This document shows, piece by piece, positions 7,867 through 15,499 of a stretch of DNA of 21,648 bases. A model generated the notes under the pieces. That model was not told the DNA's origin. It did not search any database and was given only the letters and a program-made list of their open reading frames with translations. The stretch comes from JALUUH01 sp964636675 (GTDB lineage Bacteria; Pseudomonadota; Gammaproteobacteria; S012-40), in contig CAZWUO010000043.1 of assembly GCA_964636675.1 (NCBI GenBank), positions 1-21,648 on the forward strand, written 5' to 3'. Numbering within the stretch: position 1 is the stretch's first letter; the number at the start of each line of letters is the position of its first letter. Position numbers and translations under genes: made by a program.

Positions 7867-8943
7867 ATGATTCACCTAGATTCTTTACCTCGTGCGTTAG
7901 GCCTTACGCTTGGGCGTGGCGACATCAAGTCGATTGCGGATGATTTTATCGTGCGCGAGCACCTGGGGTTTGTGCCCAGTGGACAAGGTGAGCACGTATG
8001 GCTGCGCGTGGAAAAACGCTTGGCGAATACCGAGTGGGTCGCCGGGGTGCTTGCAAAACATGCAGGGATTCGCAAACGAGATGTCGGTTATTCCGGTAAG
8101 AAAGATAAATATGCGCTAACCCGACAATGGTTTAGTTTTACAATGCCGGGTAAACCAGAGGTCGCTTGGCATAGGATAGAATCCCAATACGACGGTAGAA
8201 TTGCCATTTTACAAGTCGCTCGACATATTCGAAAACTCAAGCGGGGTTGGCATAAGAGCAATGTATTTAAAATAACCGTACGTGGCTTAAAAGTAGATCG
8301 ATTGGCACTTTCCAATCGATTGAATGAGCTGCGTCGATCGGGTTTTCCCAATTATTTTATGCAACAAAGATTTGGAAATAATGAAGAAAATCTTCAAAAA
8401 ATCAATGATATAATCACTGGAAAAATAAAATTTAAACGTCATCAACACGGCATATTATTGTCTTCAGCGCGTGCGTTTTTATTTAATCAGGCGCTCGCGG
8501 TGCGGATTAATGCGCAACATTGGAGCGAATTATTTGTTGGTGATGTGGTCAAGTTTGCAACTAACCGCAGCATGTTTCTTGTCGATGCGTTAGATGAGTC
8601 CCTGGTACAGCGTCACCAGGACTTAGACCTGCATGTGACGGCACCTCTGTGGGGGAGTGGCCCGCTGACAACGATGGGCCGGGTACAAGCGAGTGAGTGT
8701 GAGGTAATGAGTCGGTATCCCGATTTATGCGGATTTGTGCAACAGGCAGGCCTCACGATGGATCGCAGAGCGATGAGAGCCGTGCCAAAGAAACTCGGCT
8801 GGTTATACGCTAATGAGCAACTGACCTTGGTTTTTGCGCTGCCATCGGGTGCCTATGCAACCGCCTTGATGCGTGAGTTAATTGACACGAATAACGCAGT
8901 GATTCCACATGAGTCCAGCAGCCCCGATAGCCGCAAAGTGTAA
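7867..8943 (+). CDS. truD: tRNA pseudouridine(13) synthase TruD
   Basis: A 358-residue protein (E. coli TruD 349), complete. It isomerises U13 of tRNA-Glu to pseudouridine. The N-terminal catalytic part has 'FIVRE' followed by 'VGYSGKKDKYALTRQWFS', in which Asp80 is the catalytic aspartate at the same number as in E. coli. The family's 'NYFMQQRFG' motif follows, then the TRUD insertion domain ('APLWGSGPLTTMGRVQASEC') and the C-terminal return to the catalytic fold ('LGWLYANEQLTLVFALPSGAYATALMREL', quoted as LGWLYANEQL and PSGAYATALMREL). In many gammaproteobacteria truD sits with surE, ispF or pcm; none of these is here. The ATG at 7867 has only a weak purine stretch upstream. It is divergent from crp. 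Confidence 0.95.
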   Translation: MIHLDSLPRALGLTLGRGDIKSIADDFIVREHLGFVPSGQGEHVWLRVEKRLANTEWVAGVLAKHAGIRKRDVGYSGKKDKYALTRQWFSFTMPGKPEVAWHRIESQYDGRIAILQVARHIRKLKRGWHKSNVFKITVRGLKVDRLALSNRLNELRRSGFPNYFMQQRFGNNEENLQKINDIITGKIKFKRHQHGILLSSARAFLFNQALAVRINAQHWSELFVGDVVKFATNRSMFLVDALDESLVQRHQDLDLHVTAPLWGSGPLTTMGRVQASECEVMSRYPDLCGFVQQAGLTMDRRAMRAVPKKLGWLYANEQLTLVFALPSGAYATALMRELIDTNNAVIPHESSSPDSRKV

Positions 8944-9104
8944 TCGGATGGATTTTTGCTTGCGAAACCATCGTGTTAACGGTTATTAATACTGAATGAG
9001 GCCTTTGCATGAGAGCCAGAATTTTTTTCCAACTAAGATGATGAAATATCAAGCATAACTTCATCGACCACAATGACAAAAAGTAGCATGGGTTAAACAA
9101 ATTT

Positions 9105-10994
9105 ATGGCAAAAAAGGATTACAGCGCATCAGATATTGAAGTGCTCACAGGTTTAGAGCCGGTTAGAAAACGACCGGGTATGTATACCGACACAACACGT
9201 CCCAATCATCTTGCGCAGGAAGTTATCGATAATAGCGTCGACGAAGCAATGGCAGGCTTTGCCGATCATATTATCGTGACTTTGGCAAAAGACGGGTCAC
9301 TGCAAGTCGAAGATAACGGGCGTGGTATGCCGGTTGACAAACATCCAGAAGAAAAAATACCGGGCGTCGAAGTGATTTTAACGCGCTTGCACGCAGGTGG
9401 AAAATTTTCCAACGAAAACTATCAGTTTTCGGGTGGCTTGCATGGCGTTGGTGTTTCCGTGGTGAATGCGTTAACCAAGAAGCTGGAGTTATGGGTTAAA
9501 CGTGGGGGTAAGCAGCATTATATGACCTTTGCCCAAGGCGAAAAAACATCAAATCTTAAAACAATCGGTAAAGTAGGAAAACAAGAGACGGGTACCACTA
9601 TTCGTTTTTGGCCGGAAAAGAAATTTTTCGATACAGTCAAGTTTTCCGTGAGTCGACTCAAACATGTGTTACGGGCAAAAGCTGTATTGTGTTCTGGTTT
9701 ACGGGTTGAGTTTGTCAATGAGCAAGATAAAGAAAAGGATGAATGGCATTACGAAGACGGTTTGCCGGATTATCTAAAAGCGGCGATTGGTGATGTTGAG
9801 ACCTTGCCCAAAGAAGCATTTATGGGTGCCGTTAAAGGAGAGGAAGAGGCCGCAGATTGGGCCGTTGTGTGGTTGCCTGATGCTGGAGAGATGGTTAACG
9901 AGAGCTATGTGAATTTAATTCCCACGGCGCTACATGGCACCCACGTCAATGGATTGCGGACGGGACTCACCGAGGCCTTACGCGAATTTTGTGAATTTAA
10001 AAATTTATTACCTCGAGGGGTAAAACTTGCGCCAGATGATGTCTGGGATAGGTGTGCTTTTATACTCTCGATTAAAATGGGTGATCCGCAATTTTCTGGG
10101 CAAACCAAAGAGCGTTTGTCTTCGCGCGAATGTGCCGCATTTGTATCTGGGGTGATAAAAGACGCATTTAGTTTATGGCTAGGGCAGAATGTTAAGGAAG
10201 GTCAGTTGATCGCTGACATTGCTATTAGTAATGCGCAAAAACGCATGAAAGCAGCAAAAAAAGTAGTACGTAAAAAAATCACTTCAGGTCCGGCTTTACC
10301 GGGAAAACTATCCGATTGCAGTTCGCAGGAAACCGCAAGAACCGAATTGTTTTTAGTCGAAGGGGATTCCGCGGGTGGATCGGCTAAACAAGCGCGCGAT
10401 AGATCTTTTCAAGCGGTAATGCCTTTACGCGGCAAAATTCTTAACACCTGGGAGGTTGATTCGCAGCAGGTATTAGGTTCGCAAGAAGTGCATGATATTT
10501 CAGTTGCAATCGGGGTCGATCCTGGATCTGATAATATCAAAAATTTGCGTTATGGAAAGATATGTATTTTGGCCGATGCGGATTCCGATGGTTTGCACAT
10601 TGCGACATTGTTATGTGCGTTGTTTGTAAGACACTTTAGTCATCTCGTGGCTGCCGGGCATGTCTATGTTGCGATGCCGCCGTTGTATCGGATTGACATC
10701 GGCAAGCAAGTATTTTATGCCTTAGACGATGATGAAAAACACGGTGTACTGGAAAGAATTGTTGCCGATAAAATTCGCGGTAAAACAAATGTGCAGCGGT
10801 TTAAAGGTTTGGGTGAAATGAACCCCTTGCAATTGCGCGAAACCACCATGGATCCTGATACTCGGCGTTTAGTCCAGCTCGTTGTAGAACCTGGCGATGA
10901 GACACATTCGATGATGGATATGTTATTGGCAAAAAAACGCGCACCCGATCGCAAGGCCTGGCTTGAACAGAAAGGAAATTTATCGACTATCTAG
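9105..10994 (+). CDS. parE: DNA topoisomerase IV subunit B (ParE)
   Basis: A 629-residue protein (E. coli 630), intact. ParE is the ATPase half of topoisomerase IV, which unlinks daughter chromosomes. The GHKL ATPase is N-terminal: 'QEVIDNSVDEAMAGF' (Glu39, Asn43 and Asp46 region), 'DNGRGMPVD', 'GGLHGVGVSVVNAL'. The transducer domain follows, with 'GQTKERLSSRECAAFVSG'. The TOPRIM domain has 'VEGDSAGGSAKQARDR' at about 418-433 and the metal-binding 'LADADSDG' near 489-496. The region 'VMPLRGKILN', linked to quinolone action, is close to wild type of other species. The length and the FWPEKKFF segment fit ParE rather than the longer gammaproteobacterial GyrB. It forms an operon with parC, 55 bases downstream. 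Confidence 0.97.
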   Translation: MAKKDYSASDIEVLTGLEPVRKRPGMYTDTTRPNHLAQEVIDNSVDEAMAGFADHIIVTLAKDGSLQVEDNGRGMPVDKHPEEKIPGVEVILTRLHAGGKFSNENYQFSGGLHGVGVSVVNALTKKLELWVKRGGKQHYMTFAQGEKTSNLKTIGKVGKQETGTTIRFWPEKKFFDTVKFSVSRLKHVLRAKAVLCSGLRVEFVNEQDKEKDEWHYEDGLPDYLKAAIGDVETLPKEAFMGAVKGEEEAADWAVVWLPDAGEMVNESYVNLIPTALHGTHVNGLRTGLTEALREFCEFKNLLPRGVKLAPDDVWDRCAFILSIKMGDPQFSGQTKERLSSRECAAFVSGVIKDAFSLWLGQNVKEGQLIADIAISNAQKRMKAAKKVVRKKITSGPALPGKLSDCSSQETARTELFLVEGDSAGGSAKQARDRSFQAVMPLRGKILNTWEVDSQQVLGSQEVHDISVAIGVDPGSDNIKNLRYGKICILADADSDGLHIATLLCALFVRHFSHLVAAGHVYVAMPPLYRIDIGKQVFYALDDDEKHGVLERIVADKIRGKTNVQRFKGLGEMNPLQLRETTMDPDTRRLVQLVVEPGDETHSMMDMLLAKKRAPDRKAWLEQKGNLSTI

Positions 10995-11049
10995 CCAAGC
11001 ATCTCCTAGAGTCACAATGTTAGAAATTAGCAAGAATTGGAAATAAAGA

Positions 11050-13302
11050 ATGGGAAAAAAAGCAGATTTTTCAAACGACGGAATAGAGCGAGTTCCATTA
11101 CACGAATTTACCGAAAAATCTTATTTGGAATATTCGATGTATGTCATCTTAGATCGTGCACTACCACACATTGGTGATGGTTTAAAACCTGTGCAGCGAC
11201 GAATTATCTACGCAATGTCTGAGCTTGGGTTACGCTCCACCGCAAAGTATAAAAAATCCGCTCGCACAGTAGGGGATGTATTAGGAAAATTTCATCCACA
11301 CGGTGATACGGCTTGTTACGAAGCGATGGTGCATATGGCACAGCCGTTTGCGTACCGTTACCCGCTGGTTGATGGGCAAGGCAACTGGGGTGCGCCCGAT
11401 GATCCAAAATCATTTGCTGCCATGCGCTATACCGAATCGCGCTTAGCAAAGTTTGCGCAGATTTTGTTACAAGAAATTAACCAAGGAACAGTAGACTGGA
11501 TTCCTAACTTCGATGGTTCTATCGACGAACCGACGATTCTACCGGCGCGTCTTCCAGTGGTGTTATTAAATGGTTCCAGTGGAATTGCAGTCGGTATGGC
11601 CACGGATATACCACCGCATAATTTGTGTGAAGTCGCTGGTGCAACCATGCATTTACTCGAAAACCCTAAGGCCAGTATTAAAGAACTTGGAAAATTTATA
11701 AAAGGCCCAGATTATCCCACCGATGCAGAAATAATCACACCCAAAAAAGACATCCAGAAAATTTACGAAACCGGCCATGGCAGTATTCGTATGCGGGCAA
11801 TATATGAAAAAGAAGACGGTGATATTATCGTTACTGCGCTGCCGCATCAAACATCAGGGGCTAAAATTTTGGAACAAATAGCCGCCCAAATGCACGCAAA
11901 AAAACTCCCCTTAGTCGAAGATTTAAGAGATGAGTCTGACCATGAAAACCCTACCCGCTTAGTGATTACGCCACGTTCTAACCGGGTGAATATTACTGAG
12001 TTAATGGCGCACTTATTTGCGACAACGGATTTGGAGCGCACTTATCGCGTCAATATGAATATGATTGGCACCGATAAACGACCTAAAGTGCGAAACCTAA
12101 AAGAAACTTTAGCCGATTGGCTCGTGTATCGTACCGACACCGTACGCAAAAGATTGCAACATCGCTTAGATAAAGTCTTAGAACGTTTGCACATTCTTGA
12201 AGGTTTACTCATCGCTTATTTAAATATTGATGAAGTGATTCACATCATTCGTACTGAAGACAAGCCCAAGCCCGCATTAATTGCAAAATTTAAAATTACC
12301 GAAACCCAAGCAGAAGCCATTCTGGAATTAAAACTAAGACACTTGGCCAAACTTGAAGAAATAAAAATTAAAGCCGAGCAGCATGAGCTGGCTGATGAAC
12401 GTTCTAACTTAGAAAAAATTCTTGGCTCTGAACGGCGTATGAAAACTTTAATCAAAAAAGAAATCGAGGCCGATGTCAAAGAGTTTGGTGATCCGCGGCG
12501 TTCGCCGATTGTGTCGCGCGAAGCAGCGCAGGCAATTGACCCCAAGGCATTAATGCCTGCGGAGCCGGTAACCGTCGTATTGTCCGAAAAAGCCTGGGTG
12601 CGCTCAGCCAAAGGGCATGATATTGATGGCGCAAGCTTAAGTTACAAACCGGGAGATCAATACCTCGCATCCGTGGAAACCAAAAGCAACGAAAATGTTG
12701 TTTTTCTAGACTCTAGGGGGCGATGTTATACGGTACCTGCTAATGGGTTTCCTTCCGCAAGAGGCCATGGGGAACCACTCACTAATAAAGTGAATACCCC
12801 GCCGGGTGCAACGATTAAAGCTGTTTTTTCCGGCAATGAAGGCGAGCTATTTTTTGTGGGCAGTGATTCAGGCTATGGTTTTGTGGTTAAATATGAGGAC
12901 ATGGTCAGCAAAAACAAAGCGGGTAAAGCCTTGGTTTCTATTCCTCCTAGCACTCAGGCCTTAAAGCCCATGAAGTCAAAAGACCCCGCAGCAGAATGGC
13001 TTGCGGTAGTGACTAATCAAGGATATTTATCTATATTTTCCTTGGCTGAGTTACCCGTGTTAGCCAAGGGTAAAGGGGTTAAGCTTGTTAACATCCCGAG
13101 TGCAAAAGCAAAAACCCGCGACGAGTATGTAAAGGCAGCCGTGGTTCTGGGACTGGAAAGTAAACTTCTAATAACCGTTGGTAAAAAAACTAAATTATTA
13201 AAAGGCAAAGAACTCGATAACTATCTTAATGAGAGAGGCAAGAGAGGACTTAAACTACCACGCGGTTATCAGAAAATTGATCGTTTGTCCGTGGAAAATT
13301 AG
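11050..13302 (+). CDS. parC: DNA topoisomerase IV subunit A (ParC)
   Basis: A 750-residue protein (E. coli 752), intact. ParC cuts and rejoins DNA with a catalytic tyrosine, Tyr127 in 'AAMRYTESRL'. In order: the winged-helix breakage domain with the quinolone-determining segment 'HPHGDTACYEAMVHMAQPF' (residues 82-100), the tower and coiled-coil gate ('EAILELKLRHLAKLEEIKIK'), and a degenerate beta-pinwheel C-terminal domain from about residue 500 ('WVRSAKGHDIDG', 'YGFVVKYEDMVSKNKAGKA'). The quinolone position equivalent to E. coli Ser80 is Thr87, and Glu84 is conserved as Glu91. It follows parE by 55 bases on the same strand and is probably co-transcribed. Confidence 0.97.
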   Translation: MGKKADFSNDGIERVPLHEFTEKSYLEYSMYVILDRALPHIGDGLKPVQRRIIYAMSELGLRSTAKYKKSARTVGDVLGKFHPHGDTACYEAMVHMAQPFAYRYPLVDGQGNWGAPDDPKSFAAMRYTESRLAKFAQILLQEINQGTVDWIPNFDGSIDEPTILPARLPVVLLNGSSGIAVGMATDIPPHNLCEVAGATMHLLENPKASIKELGKFIKGPDYPTDAEIITPKKDIQKIYETGHGSIRMRAIYEKEDGDIIVTALPHQTSGAKILEQIAAQMHAKKLPLVEDLRDESDHENPTRLVITPRSNRVNITELMAHLFATTDLERTYRVNMNMIGTDKRPKVRNLKETLADWLVYRTDTVRKRLQHRLDKVLERLHILEGLLIAYLNIDEVIHIIRTEDKPKPALIAKFKITETQAEAILELKLRHLAKLEEIKIKAEQHELADERSNLEKILGSERRMKTLIKKEIEADVKEFGDPRRSPIVSREAAQAIDPKALMPAEPVTVVLSEKAWVRSAKGHDIDGASLSYKPGDQYLASVETKSNENVVFLDSRGRCYTVPANGFPSARGHGEPLTNKVNTPPGATIKAVFSGNEGELFFVGSDSGYGFVVKYEDMVSKNKAGKALVSIPPSTQALKPMKSKDPAAEWLAVVTNQGYLSIFSLAELPVLAKGKGVKLVNIPSAKAKTRDEYVKAAVVLGLESKLLITVGKKTKLLKGKELDNYLNERGKRGLKLPRGYQKIDRLSVEN

Positions 13303-13405
13303 GGTCTGTTGATGTTACATCATTATCCCTAACTGAATGTGCGTCGCTGTTGCATAGTTGGAATTTATCGATCTCAAAGTGTTGGCGAAAATGAGTGCAT
13401 GTATG

Positions 13406-13437
13406 TTGACATCTCATTCGTTAAAACTGAATATGAT
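13406..13437 (+). promoter_or_regulatory. candidate promoter for the small exported protein gene
   Basis: A perfect TTGACA at 13406-13411 and a TATGAT at 13432-13437. The 20-base spacer is longer than usual, which weakens the call. It would start transcription about 40 bases before the ATG at 13484, which fits that start and not the upstream in-frame one at 13358. Confidence 0.35.
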
Positions 13438-13483
13438 GTACACTAAATCCCAAGCGCTATGGGTTTCGTTAGATGAGGGCCAC

Positions 13484-13990
13484 ATGAAATTTTATAGATT
13501 GTGCTATCTGCTGATTGGACTCAATATGATAACGGAGATATCAAGTGCTGATGGAGGTATTAGCTATGGTATTGGAATGGGTGGCATGTATGGAGGAGGT
13601 TTCGGACTCAATCTAGGCCTGCAAAAGGGCAAGGCATATTATCATATTTCGAGTGGGTGTGAGTTGGGTTACCGTACAAGCTCAGGCAGTGAATCAAGCC
13701 GTAATTCAGAACTTTTATATGTTTGCAACGCGGGTATCGGTGCTGTTTCTAGCGCGATTTTTCCGCAAGTGGCGGATAAGCATGCCATATCTTTGTATGC
13801 AGGATTGTTGTTGGCTCATACTTACATAGATTCAAGAGCAAAAGGTGTAGGCGTCGGGCTTGGTTATGTCTATTTTGCAAATGGAATGAGTCGTACTGGA
13901 TGGAATTTTGGTTTTATGCCCTATGTGGAGCGAAGAAATAACAATAATAACAATCGTTATTTTCTACAAGTGGGTTATCAGTTTAACTGA
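13484..13990 (+). CDS. Small exported protein, beta-barrel-like (unrecognised)
   Basis: A 168-residue product if translation starts at the ATG at 13484, which has GAGGG 4 bases upstream and gives a signal peptide (MKFYRLCYLLIGLNM..., cleavage near residue 23). An in-frame ATG at 13358 would add 42 residues without a signal. The mature part has short alternating strands with Gly and aromatic residues ('GISYGIGMGGMYGGGFGLNL'; 'LYAGLLLAHTYIDS'; 'GVGVGLGYVYFANG'; 'RYFLQVGYQFN'), as in small outer-membrane barrels. The last residue is Asn, one past the aromatic Phe of a typical BAM signal. Two Cys (in SSGCELG and YVCNAG) could form a disulfide. I do not recognise the family. Confidence 0.55.
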   Translation: MKFYRLCYLLIGLNMITEISSADGGISYGIGMGGMYGGGFGLNLGLQKGKAYYHISSGCELGYRTSSGSESSRNSELLYVCNAGIGAVSSAIFPQVADKHAISLYAGLLLAHTYIDSRAKGVGVGLGYVYFANGMSRTGWNFGFMPYVERRNNNNNNRYFLQVGYQFN

Positions 13991-14034
13991 GGTCACTGAC
14001 CGGGCGGAACACGGGTAGATTGCTGTAGTGCCGA

Positions 14035-14090
14035 CCTTGATCCTAAATTTATTAATTTTTGTGAAAACAATAGCCATTTTAGGATCAAGG
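14035..14090. repeat. 13-bp perfect inverted repeat with 30-base loop
   Basis: CCTTGATCCTAAA at 14035-14047 is the exact reverse complement of TTTAGGATCAAGG at 14078-14090. The loop is AT-rich. It lies between the small exported protein gene and the next small gene; the right arm overlaps the probable original 5' coding part of that gene. No T-run follows the right arm. Confidence 0.7.
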
Positions 14091-14095
14091 GGCAT

Positions 14096-14269
14096 ATGGA
14101 CTGTCAATGGTCAGATTGGCTTGGGGACGTCACTATCACGCTGGAAGACAAAGGCGATACGCTGCTAACCAGCTCGGTGGTTGATCAGGCCGCTTTGCAT
14201 GGATTGCTGAAACAAGTGCGTGATTTAGGCGTGCCTTTACTCTCGGTTATTCGCATTAATACCGATTAG
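14096..14269 (+). CDS. Short conserved-family protein, 5' end probably damaged
   Basis: 57 residues from the ATG at 14096, with AAGG a few bases upstream. The C-terminal part 'SSVVDQAALHGLLKQVRDLG' followed by 'VPLLSVIRI' matches what I recall as a widespread family of about 65-75-residue hypothetical proteins whose members contain VVDQAALHGLL-(K/R)VRDLGLPLLSV. Members normally start with a strand like '(Y/F)EIRVKGHLD'. Here the codons just before the ATG read FRIKGH in the same frame, but no standard start codon precedes them before the stop at 13997. The original N-terminus therefore appears to be lost and the present ATG may be a rescue start or may not be used. The family's function is unknown. 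Confidence 0.55.
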   Translation: MDCQWSDWLGDVTITLEDKGDTLLTSSVVDQAALHGLLKQVRDLGVPLLSVIRINTD

Positions 14270-14311
14270 GCAGGTTTTAGATCTCAAACCATCGCATGGC
14301 AAGCGACACTT

Positions 14312-14350
14312 AGGGGTTGTAAATAGAGGTTGTAAATAGGGGGTGTAAAA
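14312..14350 (+). repeat. three tandem 13-nt repeats
   Basis: AGGGGTTGTAAAT, AGAGGTTGTAAAT and AGGGGGTGTAAAA lie head to tail with no spacer. Units 1 and 2 differ at one base; unit 3 diverges at two more positions. Each unit ends in a TGTAAA core. Confidence 0.75.
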
Positions 14351-14404
14351 AAAGAGCGATAAATTCAACCGGCGTATTCTTGCGGAAAACTTTAAACGAC
14401 AAAG

Positions 14405-14441
14405 TCCCTTGGTAATTAATCCGCCAGTTTCCCTTGGTAAT
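14405..14441 (+). repeat. 12-nt direct repeat, 25-base period
   Basis: TCCCTTGGTAAT occurs exactly at 14405-14416 and again at 14430-14441. Confidence 0.6.
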
Positions 14442-14635
14442 GACACTACTACATCTAAACTTAGAAAGTCTACTCGAGGCCCAAAGAAACCGCCTCGTAA
14501 ACGCGATAAATATTCAAATCACCCACATGTTTCTACTGCTAGGTTACTTCGAGGCAAAAAACCGAATGAGTAATTATTCACCTTGAAAGGGCTGGTGTAA
14601 CGACTCCACGTCATTTCAACACGTATAGTCACTGC

Positions 14636-14899
14636 TCAGATTACGTTTGATTTGTTCGAGATGGCAATAATCATATTGGTGAAGTTAGCTGCCGCATGCC
14701 GACGTGGTATGGCTTTTTGATAGCTCGCTGAGTTATACCATTTTTCTGCCATTCCCATTGACGGAAACTCGATGATAACGGTCCATGTACTTGCCCATTC
14801 CCCCTCAAGTGTTTTAACCCGTTCAGTGGCAACCAGTACTTTTGCTTTATTCTCGATGCGCGAAGGCATCGCGGCTTGTGGGTATTCTTTAAATTTCTC
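14636..14899 (-). pseudogene. 5'-truncated DUF1330 copy
   Basis: The minus-strand frame directly after the TAG of the upstream DUF1330 gene continues in phase as 'EKFKEYPQAAMPSRIENK', 'VLVATERVKTLEGEW', 'WTVIIEFPSMGMAEKWYNSA' and so on. This is the pattern of a DUF1330 (PF07045) protein from just after its first beta strand. The first ~12-15 residues of the domain (usually hydrophobic strand plus 'vtDPE') are missing. The only ATG, at 14869, would remove more of the domain (77 residues left). The remaining body is well conserved, so the loss looks recent. It could still be read as a shortened protein or by stop readthrough; a dead duplicate is the simpler view. Confidence 0.6.
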
Positions 14900-15199
14900 C
14901 TAGTTCGTTAATAAAATTTTCACTTCTTTAAACGCGATATCACGTAAGGGTAATATTGCGCTATATTCTTCACTCGTAAAGGTGTCTTGTGCTATTGCAT
15001 AAGAAGGATATTCAACGATAAGTATAAAATCCGGTTTGCCACCTTGTCCGAGATTTTCTTTGACTAAGTATTTTTTTAATACGACTCCACCATGCGCCTC
15101 GCCATTAGCATGAGACCGCCTAGAATATTCTTTAAACTCGGGAGAATCCGTGCCGCCTTCTGCAAGAGTGCCTTCTAATATTGCTACACAAGTTGTCAT
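14900..15199 (-). CDS. DUF1330 family protein
   Basis: A 99-residue protein of the DUF1330 family (PF07045), small ferredoxin-like alpha+beta proteins that usually dimerise: 'CVAILEGTLAEGG' as first strand, 'FKEYSRRSHANGEAHGGVVLKKYLV' as helix and second strand (quoted in parts: FKEYSRRSHANGE, GGVVLKKYLV), 'DFILIVEYPSYAIAQDTFTS' and 'LPLRDIAFKEVKILL'. The conserved EYPS and the EEY-x3-LPLR segment are present. No catalytic role is established for the family. The ATG at 15199 has an AGGAG site 8 bases upstream. It is followed in the same frame by a truncated second copy, and preceded by a 44-codon small ORF. The divergent LysR gene 300 bases away is its likely regulator. Confidence 0.85.
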   Translation of the reverse strand: MTTCVAILEGTLAEGGTDSPEFKEYSRRSHANGEAHGGVVLKKYLVKENLGQGGKPDFILIVEYPSYAIAQDTFTSEEYSAILPLRDIAFKEVKILLTN

Positions 15200-15217
15200 T
15201 TTTTATCTCCTTTGGTT

Positions 15218-15352
15218 TTACACATAGCTCATTGCTGATTCAGTAAGGGATCCTGCTTGTTGCCGGTATTCATTTTGTGCCGCTTCTCGCTCAGGAGAGC
15301 TGGCAACCTCAACCCACAGTAGGGTTCGTGCATTTTTTGTGACCTTATGCAT
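15218..15352 (-). CDS. 44-residue small ORF upstream of DUF1330
   Basis: A minus-strand ORF with ATG at 15352, stop at 15218-15220, and an AGGAA element 7 bases before the start. The product begins MHKVTKNARTLLWVEVAS, then SPEREAAQNEYRQQAG and so on. The 'LLWVEV...PEREAEFNEWY'-like pattern resembles the first strand and helix of dimeric alpha+beta-barrel proteins (EthD / DUF1330 type), so it may be an N-terminal remnant rather than a complete gene. It ends 18 bases before the DUF1330 start and would be co-transcribed. Its start codon lies inside an 18-bp palindrome. Confidence 0.4.
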   Translation of the reverse strand: MHKVTKNARTLLWVEVASSPEREAAQNEYRQQAGSLTESAMSYV

Positions 15353-15358
15353 AAGGTC
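15341..15358. promoter_or_regulatory. 18-bp perfect palindrome
   Basis: GACCTTATGCATAAGGTC is its own reverse complement. It covers the start codon of the 44-codon ORF and sits in the DUF1330/LysR divergent region. As DNA it is a good dimeric-regulator operator. As RNA it can fold into a 7-bp stem with a UGCA loop that hides the AUG. Its even symmetry does not fit the T-N11-A LysR box. Confidence 0.5.
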
Positions 15359-15453
15359 GTTCCTGTTTAGGTAATGATGTTGAACCCTAGTATGAGGTAA
15401 GCTTTATAACAATAAAAACGAGAATAATTATAAGTTTTATGGAATATTTCTTG

Positions 15454-15462
15454 TGATATAAT
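15454..15462 (+). promoter_or_regulatory. extended -10 promoter of the LysR gene
   Basis: TGATATAAT at 15454-15462 is a perfect extended -10 element (TG-n-TATAAT). The -35 region is only AT-rich, as is usual for extended -10 promoters. Transcription would begin about 30 bases before the GTG start at 15500. Confidence 0.6.
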
Positions 15463-15499
15463 CAGCGCTAATATTGCTGCTTAAGATTGAGGAGTTTTT

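Larger units (their letters stand above)
14270..14635. other. 366-base stretch without a confident gene
   Basis: This holds three 13-nt tandem repeats (14312-14350), a 12-nt direct repeat (14405-14416 and 14430-14441), and a plus-strand open frame from 14349 to the TAA at 14571-14573. That frame has no ATG; TTG at 14409 is the only plausible start. Its C-terminal part is strongly basic ('KSTRGPKKPPRKRDK', ending 'RLLRGKKPNE') and looks more protein-like than random, but I recognise no family. It may be the tail of a lost gene. Confidence 0.4.

Noticed and set aside
14035..14090. Rho-independent terminator
   Set aside because: The loop is 30 bases and no T-run follows the right arm.
14312..14350. 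A plasmid replication origin
   Set aside because: Only three short repeats, no DnaA box or Rep gene recognised nearby, and chromosomal housekeeping genes on both sides.
14237..14446. Minus-strand 69-codon ORF over the 13-nt repeats
   Set aside because: Translated repeats give an odd composition, there is no family pattern, and it overlaps the end of the conserved small gene antisense.
15341..15358. A Crp site (TGTGA-N6-TCACA)
   Set aside because: TGTGA precedes the palindrome, but the matching TCACA half is missing; the symmetry is that of the 18-mer itself.
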